Source: Chloroflexota bacterium (lineage in GTDB: Bacteria; Chloroflexota; Anaerolineae; Aggregatilineales; Ch27). From it: a stretch of DNA of 39,809 bases. The notes under the pieces were generated by a model. That model was not told where the DNA came from. It made no database searches and was given only the letters and a program-made list of their open reading frames with translations. Made by a program: the position numbers and the translations under genes. This document shows positions 28,123 through 35,089 of this stretch, one piece after another. Location of the stretch: the NCBI GenBank assembly GCA_019873685.1, contig JAIOAT010000032.1:1-39809 (forward strand). The letters run 5' to 3'. Within the stretch, counting starts at the first letter, position 1, and every line of letters starts with the position of its first letter.

Positions 28123-29751
28123 ATGAAACTGACGCAACGGCCAGGGGTAGTTTTCCAGCCCAGAGTCCACGCAGCCATGCAGCGTGGCATCCACAGCATG
28201 GTCAATGCCATCCGACCGACCTTAGGGCCTGTTGGAGGCGTAGTAGCCATCGAACCCATACACAACAAAGCACAGAAACCGCCAGAAGTCATCGATAATG
28301 GCGGGATCATTGCCCGCCGGATTATCGAACTGGCTGATCGTGACGAAGATATGGGGGCTATGCTGCTGCGGGCGATGATCCGTCGGCAACAGGAAGATGT
28401 TGGCGATGGTACAGCGACAGTTGCTGTGCTTTTCCAGGCGATTTATGATGCCGGTCTGCGCTACCTGACTGCCGGCGAAAACGCTATGCGGCTCCGCGAA
28501 CATCTGGAAAACGCGCTGCCGCTTATCCTGGCTGAGCTTGACCGGATGACCTTTCGCGTAGAAGGCCAGGCAGCTCTGACCAGAATCGCCCAATCCCTGT
28601 GCTACGACCCTGAAATGGCTGAGTTGCTGGGGGAAATATTCGACACAGTCGGCGAATACGGTCAGGTGGATATCCGCAAAGGTTACGGGCGCGGCCTCAA
28701 ACGGGAATACGTTGAAGGGGTCTATTACCCAACAGGGCTGTTCTCCCGTGAGATGGTGGATAAGCAGGAGATATTCCGGGCGGAGTATCAGAACCCGGCG
28801 ATCTTCATCTGCGACTTTGAGGTTGATGAACCGCGTGACCTGTTCCCGGTGCTCAAAGTAGCCGCGGACGCAAACATCCCGGCGCTGGTTTTGATTCTGC
28901 GGAACATGACCGACCGCGCTATGTCGGTTATCCTGGCCAACAAGCGCATTGACAAGTTCAAGGCAATGGCCATCAAGCTGCCAGGACTCAATGCCGAGGA
29001 TCGCCTGGCAGCTCTGGAGGACCTGAGCGTCCTTACCGGGGCTACCCCCCTTCTGACGGCTACCGGGGAGACGCTCGAACAGGTGACGCTGCAACACTTC
29101 GGGCAGGCCCGGCGTGTCTGGGCAGAGCAGAGAACGTTTGGCATCATTGGTGGGCGCGGGAATCCACGCCGTGTGCGGGAACACTTCGCCAACCTTGAGA
29201 AGCGTTTCCGGCTCACGCAAGATCCCGAACAGCGCCAGCGCATTCAGCAGCGCCTAGGTCGCTTGATGGGCGGTTCAGCCACATTATGGATTGGTGGAGC
29301 AACCGACTCAGAGATTGAGGTGCGTAAAGCCATTGCAGAGCGGGCCGCCGCTGCTGTACGTACTGCGGTGCGCGACGGTGTGATCCCTGGCGGTGGACTG
29401 GCGTTGCTGAATTGCTGCGCGGCTTTAGAGGAGCGTTGGCAAGCGGCCTCAGAGTCGGCTGAACGAGCAGCCTATCGCATCCTTTGCGAAGCTCTCGCTA
29501 CACCGATGCGCGTCATCTTTGCCAATGCGGGTTTCAATCCCAGCGAGATCATGGCCAGACTGGCTTTTGAGAATAGCAGCATGGGCTTCGATGTAGTCCA
29601 AAAGCGAGTCGTGAATGTTGTGGAGGCGGGCATTCTTGATAGCGCTGCTGTGCAAAAAGCCGCCGTGCGCAATGCGGTGTCGACAGCAGCGTTGGCGCTG
29701 ACGATTGATACCTTCGTGCATCTGCGCAAACCGGAAATCGCCCGGGACTAG
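28123..29751 (+). CDS. Divergent GroEL-like chaperonin paralogue, catalytic aspartates altered
   Basis: A 542-residue protein with full-length group I chaperonin architecture. TLGPVGG (33-39) and VGDGTAT (93-99) correspond to the nucleotide-binding loops of GroEL, the apical segment begins around VEGVYYPTGLFS, and IPGGGLAL (421-428) matches the conserved GGG. Asp95 (GroEL Asp87) and Asp506 in GILDS (GroEL Asp495) are kept. By hand alignment GroEL Asp52 is Asn59 here and the catalytic Asp398 is Arg407. The C-terminal Gly-Gly-Met tail is absent and no groES lies in the window. It is probably not a housekeeping GroEL and may be a slow or dead ATPase with a scaffold or specialised folding role. 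The ATG follows the permease stop by three bases, and a propeller gene follows by ten. Confidence 0.88.
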   Translation: MKLTQRPGVVFQPRVHAAMQRGIHSMVNAIRPTLGPVGGVVAIEPIHNKAQKPPEVIDNGGIIARRIIELADRDEDMGAMLLRAMIRRQQEDVGDGTATVAVLFQAIYDAGLRYLTAGENAMRLREHLENALPLILAELDRMTFRVEGQAALTRIAQSLCYDPEMAELLGEIFDTVGEYGQVDIRKGYGRGLKREYVEGVYYPTGLFSREMVDKQEIFRAEYQNPAIFICDFEVDEPRDLFPVLKVAADANIPALVLILRNMTDRAMSVILANKRIDKFKAMAIKLPGLNAEDRLAALEDLSVLTGATPLLTATGETLEQVTLQHFGQARRVWAEQRTFGIIGGRGNPRRVREHFANLEKRFRLTQDPEQRQRIQQRLGRLMGGSATLWIGGATDSEIEVRKAIAERAAAAVRTAVRDGVIPGGGLALLNCCAALEERWQAASESAERAAYRILCEALATPMRVIFANAGFNPSEIMARLAFENSSMGFDVVQKRVVNVVEAGILDSAAVQKAAVRNAVSTAALALTIDTFVHLRKPEIARD

Positions 29752-29761
29752 AGGCTGGCTC

Positions 29762-30667
29762 ATGATACAGGGCTTTAAGCAGACACAAGATACCGTTTAC
29801 AGTCTGGCGCGTTGTCAGGACGTATGCTTTGTCGCTCGCTTTTCGGGGATTTATCGGTCGGATGATGGTGGGCGCACCTGGTCGTTAGCCTACAAAGCGC
29901 CAGATACAGATGGCCCGCTGGCCACCACTACGTTAGCAGCTACTGGCCACGATATATTCGCCGGCGTCAAAGGAGGCATCCTGCGTTCCAGCAACTGCGG
30001 GGCGGATTGGTTTGCTGCAGTGCTTCCCCCTCCTGCACCGTTAATCAGCGCTCTGGCCATCTCGCCGAATTTTGAGCAGGATGGCGTTCTGATCGCCGGT
30101 ACAGCTGAAGATGGCATCTTTGTTTCCACAGATCGCGGCGTCCAGTGGCAACCATGGAACTTTGGTCTGCTTGATCTGGCGGTATATGCGGCTGCTTTTT
30201 CGCCCCATTTCGGCAATGACCAGACCATCCTCATCGGAACGCAAACCGGTATTTTCCGCAGCAAAAATGGTGGGCGGGCGTGGCGTAGCGTGTCGTTCCC
30301 AATGGACGCTGCCCCCGTACTCAGCCTCTGCCCTTCGCCAGATTTTGGACGAGACCATCGCTGGTTCGCTGGCACAGAAGCTAATGGGTTGTATGTCTCA
30401 GAGGATAACGGGGATAGGTGGGAGCGTATAGCAGCAGATCACATCAGTGGCGCAGTCAATGCTATTATCATTCCCCCAGCAGCCTCCCAGGAACTCTGGG
30501 TCTTACTGGATGATCGCCTTATCATTTCCCGCGATTCAGGCCAGCACTGGATGACTTCATCAATCTTTTCCCCAGAGTCGCAGGCCCTTGCGGTTCTACC
30601 CGGAAACGGGCAACAACACCCTACGCTGGTAGGCTTTGCCGACGGGACAATCTTGCCTCTCACCTGA
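29762..30667 (+). CDS. Cytoplasmic six-Asp-box beta-propeller protein
   Basis: A 301-residue protein made of repeated blades. Six Asp-box/BNR motifs of the S-x-D-x-G-x-x-W type are visible, at about residues 29-40 (YRSDDGGRTW), 73-83, 119-129 (VSTDRGVQW), 164-174, 210-220 (VSEDNGDRW) and 254-263 (SRDSGQHW). This resembles sortilin/YCF48-like propellers, not an active sialidase, since no catalytic arginine triad or FRIP motif is seen. There is no signal peptide or membrane segment. ATG at 29762 follows GAGG by seven bases and starts ten bases after the chaperonin-like gene, so both should be made together. A partner or substrate-presenting role for the chaperonin is inference; assembly-factor functions are known for YCF48-type propellers. 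Confidence 0.8.
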   Translation: MIQGFKQTQDTVYSLARCQDVCFVARFSGIYRSDDGGRTWSLAYKAPDTDGPLATTTLAATGHDIFAGVKGGILRSSNCGADWFAAVLPPPAPLISALAISPNFEQDGVLIAGTAEDGIFVSTDRGVQWQPWNFGLLDLAVYAAAFSPHFGNDQTILIGTQTGIFRSKNGGRAWRSVSFPMDAAPVLSLCPSPDFGRDHRWFAGTEANGLYVSEDNGDRWERIAADHISGAVNAIIIPPAASQELWVLLDDRLIISRDSGQHWMTSSIFSPESQALAVLPGNGQQHPTLVGFADGTILPLT

Positions 30668-30701
30668 GTCATCAGGCCATCATAACTGAAGTTGTGCCGC
30701 G

Positions 30702-30716
30702 CCAGAACGGTTCTGG
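30702..30716. other. Palindrome between convergent genes
   Basis: CCAGAAC-G-GTTCTGG is a perfect 7+1+7 inverted repeat between the propeller gene and the truncated GTPase. It lacks a T-run, so a terminator role is unsupported; a protein-binding site is possible. Confidence 0.3.
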
Positions 30717-30775
30717 ACTGACGCCAGTGACTTCTACCCGATCAGAGTGACCCGCGCCCTGGCGAATTCCGGCGT

Positions 30776-31525
30776 CTAACTGCTCGCTATGACCGACGAA
30801 TTGGAGGCAATCTTCGGGCGCAAGGTGGATCTGCTGTGGAGGGCTGCCCGAACCACATCCGGCGCAGGCACTTCCGGCGGTCTATGCGGTGTGATGATGC
30901 CCTGCTCTGAATCCAGATAGTCGATCTTGTTCAGCACAAAGAAAAGACGGGCAACATGTGGCTGCAACTGTTGCAGAAAGGCAACCTCCGCTGCCGTAAT
31001 TGGCGGATCAGCTGACAGCACGACTACAGCAGCATCACAGCGTGGAAGGAAATCCAGCGTAGTGTCCGTGTTGTGCTGAAGCGTTGAGCCTATACCCGGC
31101 GTATCAATCAGGACGATCCCTCTCTGGAGTAAATCCGCCGGATAGAAAAGATCAACCCGGCTGACATTCTCGCGATTCTTTGGATTGTTTGCCTCATTCA
31201 CAAAGTCACCAAGGCGTTCCACGCAGTAACGTTCAGGGGCGCGACCGTTAGCAAAGCGAATCTCAAACTCTGGTTGTGGACCGTAGTGCAGAAAAACAGG
31301 CACAAGCGTCACCGGCAAGACGCCATCGGGCAGAATCTCCGCTCCCAGCAGCGCGTTGATCAGCGTGCTTTTTCCCCGCTTGAACTGACCCATTACTGCC
31401 AAGTGAAGCTGCCCTGATGACAGCCGTTCACGCAGCATGGCAGCATCCTGTGCTAGTTCCGCTGGCAGGGCGGGACACTCTTGTACCAGCGCTATGAACC
31501 GGTCAATCAACTGCTGTAACATCAT
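30776..31525 (-). CDS. Truncated dynamin-like GTPase (G domain only)
   Basis: A 249-residue reading frame with a dynamin/Era-like G domain: P-loop GQFKRGKST (46-54), G2 threonine in PVTLVP, G3 DTPGIGS (141-147) and G4 NKID (199-202). Bacterial dynamin-like GTPases usually run to 550 residues or more with long helical bundles and a membrane paddle. Here similarity ends near residue 208 (base about 30901), and the last 40 residues look random and run antisense to a nucleotidyltransferase-like fragment. No other frame restores the helical part, so this is a rearrangement rather than a simple frameshift. AGGGAGAACC precedes ATG at 31525. The gene sits behind a fluoride-riboswitch-like leader. It is probably a remnant, though a free G domain could still be stable. 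Confidence 0.75.
   Translation of the reverse strand: MMLQQLIDRFIALVQECPALPAELAQDAAMLRERLSSGQLHLAVMGQFKRGKSTLINALLGAEILPDGVLPVTLVPVFLHYGPQPEFEIRFANGRAPERYCVERLGDFVNEANNPKNRENVSRVDLFYPADLLQRGIVLIDTPGIGSTLQHNTDTTLDFLPRCDAAVVVLSADPPITAAEVAFLQQLQPHVARLFFVLNKIDYLDSEQGIITPHRPPEVPAPDVVRAALHSRSTLRPKIASNSSVIASS
30780..30848 (+). pseudogene. Fragment of a MNT-type nucleotidyltransferase
   Basis: On the plus strand, in frame with ATG at 30789, the peptide DELEAIFGRKVDLLWRAA resembles the C-terminal part of small MNT-domain nucleotidyltransferases (HEPN/MNT antitoxin type), where a (D/E)LE...GRKVDL motif is common. A stop codon (30777-30779) precedes it and the frame ends soon after, so no gene can be intact. 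It overlaps the abnormal 3' end of the GTPase frame. The match is short, hence modest confidence. Confidence 0.4.
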
Positions 31526-31596
31526 GGTTCTCCCTGCTTCTCTGCAATCGATTTTGCGATAGTAGCAAGCATCATCAACTGCCCGGATACTGCGGC

Positions 31597-31715
31597 AAAA
31601 GAAAAAGCCTCTACCCGCCCACTTTGTGTGGAGGTAGAGGCTATTAGTCCTGCAACAAGGACACTTTGGTCGCTGTTTGCCGACGCGAGCGAGCCTCATC
31701 GCTTCATATTCTTCA
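31597..31715 (-). ncRNA. Putative fluoride riboswitch (crcB motif) with intrinsic terminator
   Basis: Read on the minus strand, P1 is AGCG (31703-31700) with CGCU (31691-31688) closing the 8-base loop AUGAGGCU. GAGGCU of that loop can pair perfectly with AGCCUC (31642-31637) as the pseudoknot. Hairpin GUCCU (31662-31658) with AGGAC (31651-31647) precedes CUAAUAGCCUCUACC. This matches the Thermotoga petrophila fluoride aptamer with compensatory changes in P1, P3 and the pseudoknot (C-G to U-A). A 20-base insert with a small GUCG/CGAC hairpin separates P1 from the conserved AAA. The 3' pseudoknot strand is also the 5' arm of a 10-bp terminator (AGCCUCUACC/GGUAGAGGCU, then UUUUUCUUUU), the standard fluoride-switch design. 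It would control the GTPase 72 bases downstream. Confidence 0.8.
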
Positions 31716-31721
31716 ATGATA

Positions 31722-31750
31722 ATTATAACGCTTCTGGCCTAGATCGTCAA
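31722..31750 (-). promoter_or_regulatory. Near-consensus sigma-70 promoter for the riboswitch transcript
   Basis: On the minus strand TTGACG (31750-31745) and a perfect TATAAT (31727-31722) are separated by exactly 17 bases. Transcription would start near 31715, about a dozen bases before the aptamer. Confidence 0.8.
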
Positions 31751-31829
31751 AGCTATGCACGTTCGCGTTCGGCCATTCAGGGGCCGCTGGCGGATTTTCG
31801 AGTACAATGGAAGCGTTCTTCAGCGCCAC

Positions 31830-31841
31830 GGCGTTAACGCC
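31830..31841. promoter_or_regulatory. Palindrome before the GHMP kinase
   Basis: GGCGTTAACGCC is a perfect 12-bp palindrome lying between a TACAAT -10-like box (31803-31808) and the kinase start, a possible operator. No convincing -35 was found. Confidence 0.3.
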
Positions 31842-31867
31842 ACCAGCCTGTAACAGGACGAATCCCC

Positions 31868-32932
31868 ATGCAAGATCAAGCGCGAACCCCTCTGTGTGTG
31901 ATCAACAGCGTGGCCCCCATCCGCATCTGCGACAATGGCGGCTGGACGGATACCTGGTTCGCCAAGTACGGCAAGATCTTCAACATCGGCGTCTATCCCT
32001 ACGTGGAAGTGCAGATCGAAGTTTACCCCTATGATGGGCAGGACGAGCGGATCATCATCTACGCCGAAAACTATGGCGAACGCTACGTCATGAACCCGGA
32101 CCTGCCCGGCTGGGATCGCCACCCCCTGCTGGAAGCCACCATTGAGTTGATGCGCGTACCGGACGATGTTGCCCTGCAGGTCACCATCTTCTCAGAAGCC
32201 CCGGCGGGCGCTTCCACTGGCACGTCGGCGGCAGTGACAGTAGCCCTGGTCGGGGCGCTCGACCGCCTGACGCCCGGCCAGCTCAGCCCGCATGAGGTCG
32301 CCCAGATGGCCCACCGCGTGGAAACCGACATGCTCAAGCGCCAGTCAGGGATTCAGGATCAGCTCTGCTCGGCGTTCGGCGGGATCAATTTCATCGAGAT
32401 GCATCTTTACCCCTATGCTTCCGTCTCGCCCATTGTCGTGCCCAATAGCATCTGGTGGGAACTGGAGCGCCGCCTGGCCCTGATCTATCTGGGCCACACC
32501 CACGACTCTTCGCAGGTGCATGAGAAGGTCATCCGCGAACTGGAAGATGTTGGCCCGGACTGCCGCCAGCTCAACGACCTGCGCGTCACGGCAGAAAAGT
32601 CACGGGACGCCCTCTACGCCGGGGATTTCGTCGCGCTGGGCCAGGCGATGATCGAGAACACTGCTGCCCAGGAGCGCCTGAACAGCGCCCTGGTCAGCGC
32701 CGACGCCAAGCGGGTGATCGAGATCGCCAGGGAATACGGCGCGCTGGGTTGGAAGCTCAACGGTGCGGGCGGCGAAGGCGGCTCGGTGACGCTGCTCTGC
32801 GGCCCGCAATCCCACCAGAAGCGGGCCATGATCCGCGAGATCGAGCAGGAAAACCCGCTCTTCCGCAACATCCCGATCTATCTCAGCCGCTTTGGTCTGC
32901 GCACCTGGAAGCAGGAATTCACCGACCGCTAG
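31868..32932 (+). CDS. GHMP-family sugar kinase (HddA-like)
   Basis: A 354-residue small-molecule kinase of the galactokinase/homoserine/mevalonate family. APIRICDNGGWTD (16-28) is the substrate-side motif, APAGASTGTSAAV (111-123) the ATP-binding loop, SGIQDQLCSAFGG supplies the catalytic aspartate, and LNGAGGEGGSV is the third GHMP motif. The layout is closest to D-glycero-alpha-D-manno-heptose 7-phosphate kinase (HddA) and related sugar-1-kinases such as fucokinase. It faces a GDP-mannose epimerase-like gene, so a role in making nucleotide sugars for surface polymers is plausible. AACAGGA precedes the ATG. Cytoplasmic. Confidence 0.85.
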   Translation: MQDQARTPLCVINSVAPIRICDNGGWTDTWFAKYGKIFNIGVYPYVEVQIEVYPYDGQDERIIIYAENYGERYVMNPDLPGWDRHPLLEATIELMRVPDDVALQVTIFSEAPAGASTGTSAAVTVALVGALDRLTPGQLSPHEVAQMAHRVETDMLKRQSGIQDQLCSAFGGINFIEMHLYPYASVSPIVVPNSIWWELERRLALIYLGHTHDSSQVHEKVIRELEDVGPDCRQLNDLRVTAEKSRDALYAGDFVALGQAMIENTAAQERLNSALVSADAKRVIEIAREYGALGWKLNGAGGEGGSVTLLCGPQSHQKRAMIREIEQENPLFRNIPIYLSRFGLRTWKQEFTDR

Positions 32933-32950
32933 GCCACCGGCCGCAAACGT

Positions 32951-32984
32951 AACAACAAAGGCGGCAGGGTTGTCCCCTGCCGCC
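32951..32984 (-). terminator. Terminator after the epimerase gene (minus strand)
   Basis: GGCGGCAGGG (32960-32969) and CCCTGCCGCC (32975-32984) form a 10-bp stem; on the minus strand it is followed by TTTGTTGTT. It lies between two convergent genes. Confidence 0.8.
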
Positions 32985-33021
32985 GTGCAATACCCTTCCC
33001 GGCGATCACCGACCGGACGGA

Positions 33022-33987
33022 TTACCCGCCGCGGGCGGCCCGCACCTGCTCCTCGATCCAGGGGTAAGTGCGGGCGATGCCGTCCTTCAGGTAGTACCTG
33101 GCCCGCCAGCCCAGCGAATAGATCCGCTCGTTGCTGAAGTTGCGCGATTGTACGCCAACCGGCCCCTCAACATGCCGGATGTGGATCCGCTTGCCGGCCA
33201 CCTCCGCCACGGTCGCCACCAGCTCATCCACAGTGACGTACTGCGGGCAGCCGATATTGACCGCGCCCTCCAGGTCGGAGTGCATCAGCAGGTAGATGCC
33301 ATCGATCATGTCGTCCACATAGGTATACGAGCGAATGGCCGTACCATCCCCCCACACCTCGATCGTGCCGCCATCTTCGGCCTCGGCGACCTTGCGGCAG
33401 ATGGCAGCGGGGGCCTTTTCCCGCCCGCCCCGCCACGTACCATAGGGGCCATAGCAGTTCTGGAAGCGAGCAATACGTACCTTGATATCATGGTGGCGGG
33501 CGTAAGCCATCGCCATCCGCTCGGCGTAGAGCTTCTCCCAGCCGTATTCGTTATCCGGGTTGGCGGGGATGGCCTCGGCCTCGGTCATCTCTGGCTCGCC
33601 GGGCTTCATATCACGGTAGACGCACACCGACGAGGAGAAGAAGTAGCGCGGCACACCCATCTGCGCAGCGTTATGGATCATGTGGATGTTGATCAGGGCG
33701 CTGTTGTGCATGATCTCGCACTCGGCGGTGTGGATGAAGCCCATGCCGCCCATATCCGCTGCCAGCTGGTAGACCTCGTCAAAGGTGCCGTCGCCCAGGC
33801 GCAGGGCGGCCTGGCAGTTCGGCTCCTCCCGCAGGTCCAGCAACAGGAACTCGTCAGCGGCGCTGGGCATGAATTCGTGTTCCTTGATGTCCACGCCGCG
33901 CACCCAGTAGCCTTCCGCTTTGAGCTTGCGGACCAGATGCCCGCCGATAAAGCCACCTGCGCCACATACCAGCGCTGTCTTGGTCAT
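33022..33987 (-). CDS. NAD-dependent epimerase, GDP-mannose 3,5-epimerase-like
   Basis: A 321-residue extended short-chain dehydrogenase. The Rossmann loop is GAGGFIGG (9-16), the active-site pair Tyr148 and Lys152 lies in YGWEK, Cys122 in SSVCVY and Lys191 in GGREKAPAA match the catalytic set of plant GDP-mannose 3,5-epimerase (Cys145, Tyr174, Lys178, Lys217). ADMGGMGFI and NCYGPYGTWRGGREKAP are hallmark segments. It would convert GDP-D-mannose to GDP-L-galactose or a related epimer in the cytoplasm, for exopolysaccharide rather than vitamin C in a bacterium. Start ATG at 33987. Convergent with the GHMP kinase. Confidence 0.87.
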   Translation of the reverse strand: MTKTALVCGAGGFIGGHLVRKLKAEGYWVRGVDIKEHEFMPSAADEFLLLDLREEPNCQAALRLGDGTFDEVYQLAADMGGMGFIHTAECEIMHNSALINIHMIHNAAQMGVPRYFFSSSVCVYRDMKPGEPEMTEAEAIPANPDNEYGWEKLYAERMAMAYARHHDIKVRIARFQNCYGPYGTWRGGREKAPAAICRKVAEAEDGGTIEVWGDGTAIRSYTYVDDMIDGIYLLMHSDLEGAVNIGCPQYVTVDELVATVAEVAGKRIHIRHVEGPVGVQSRNFSNERIYSLGWRARYYLKDGIARTYPWIEEQVRAARGG

Positions 33988-34086
33988 GGAACAAACCCTC
34001 TTTCAAGCCCGTCCCGCCGGGCTGAACGTACTGCTTACTACGAACGATTTTAGCAGCACTGCCTGCTTTCCACAGCTATCCGCCCG

Positions 34087-34126
34087 AAAAACACAGCAGC
34101 CGGGGAACGATCTCCCCGGCCTGCTG
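34087..34126 (-). terminator. Terminator of the Opp-type operon (minus strand)
   Basis: CAGCAGCCGGGGA (34094-34106) pairs with TCCCCGGCCTGCTG (34113-34126) with one bulged base; on the minus strand the hairpin is followed by TGTTTTTCG. It lies 30 bases past the OppC stop. Confidence 0.85.
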
Positions 34127-34155
34127 CGTGTGCACACCCGTTCATACGCGCCAGT

Positions 34156-35073
34156 TTAGCGCGGCATCTGCGGGTCAAAGGCGTCGCGGATGCCATCCCC
34201 GATGATGTACAGGCACAGCACGGTGATTACGATCAGCAGCCCCGGCATGACCACCAGGTGCGGGCCCTTCGTGAAGAACGTCTGCGCGTTAGTCAGCATA
34301 TTGCCCCAGGTGGCCGTGGGCGGCTTGACCCCCAGCCCCAGGAAGCTCAGGCCGGATTCGACCAGGATCAGGTTGCCGATGTTGATCGCCAGGGTCACCG
34401 CCACAATTGAGAACAGATTGGGGAGCATGTGCACGAACATGATCCGCAGGTCAGAGGCGCCGATCGAACGCGCGCTGACGATGAACTCCTGTGAGCGGAG
34501 CGCGATCGTCTCGCCGCGCACCAGGCGCATCACCCCCGTCCAGCCGATCAGCGCCAGCACCAGCACCAGCGCTTCCGCCGAGGGTGAAAGCACCGCGGCA
34601 ATGATCAGCAGCAGGAACAGCGAGGGGATTGAGTCCAGCGTCGTGATCAGCCAGTTGATCAGGTCATCGACAACCCCGCCATAGTAGCCCGTCACGATGC
34701 CCAGCGTCAGCCCGATGGTCATCGTCAGAATGGCTGCGCCGAAGCCGATGCCCAGCGAGATCTGCCCGGCATGCAGCAGACGGGACAGGTGGTCGCGGCC
34801 CAGGTCGTCGGTGCCCAGGATGTGCCCCGGTGCGCCGATCCCCAGGAACTTGTTGGCAATATCGGTGCGGTTGGGGTCAACATGCAGGACATACTGGCTG
34901 ATCGTTGGGGCCAGGATGGACAGGAGAGCGAGCAGGAGGATGACGGCAATGGCAATCTGTGTCAGGTAGTCGCGGCGCAGGCGGCGCATGGCCGTCGCCC
35001 ACAGCGATTCACTGACGTGATGTTCTTCTTCTTCCTGCAGATTCACAGGTTTGATGGTGGTTTGTGCGGCCAT
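34156..35073 (-). CDS. ABC transporter permease, DppC/OppC type
   Basis: A 305-residue inner-membrane permease. The N-terminal cytoplasmic segment is followed by a helix at about 38-60 and the periplasmic LGTDDLGRDHLSRLLHAG motif, the signature of OppC/DppC proteins. The conserved cytoplasmic loop is seen as VRGETIALRSQEFIVSARSIGAS. It forms a pair with the OppB-type permease encoded 16 bases upstream. Substrate may be peptide, nickel or oligosaccharide; family alone does not decide. OppD/OppF ATPase genes are not in the window. Confidence 0.92.
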   Translation of the reverse strand: MAAQTTIKPVNLQEEEEHHVSESLWATAMRRLRRDYLTQIAIAVILLLALLSILAPTISQYVLHVDPNRTDIANKFLGIGAPGHILGTDDLGRDHLSRLLHAGQISLGIGFGAAILTMTIGLTLGIVTGYYGGVVDDLINWLITTLDSIPSLFLLLIIAAVLSPSAEALVLVLALIGWTGVMRLVRGETIALRSQEFIVSARSIGASDLRIMFVHMLPNLFSIVAVTLAINIGNLILVESGLSFLGLGVKPPTATWGNMLTNAQTFFTKGPHLVVMPGLLIVITVLCLYIIGDGIRDAFDPQMPR

Positions 35074-35089
35074 AGCTTACAGCCCCTGC

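Noticed and set aside
30776-30910. Simple frameshift as cause of GTPase truncation
   Set aside because: The other two minus-strand frames past residue 208 also end quickly and show no dynamin-like helical sequence.
31526-31699. N-terminal extension of the GTPase frame into the leader
   Set aside because: The extension translates the riboswitch and terminator; similarity starts after ATG 31525, which has its own ribosome binding site.
31605-31710. tRNA or preQ1-type element in the GTPase leader
   Set aside because: No cloverleaf or T-loop is present, and the pseudoknot and terminator fit the fluoride motif far better.
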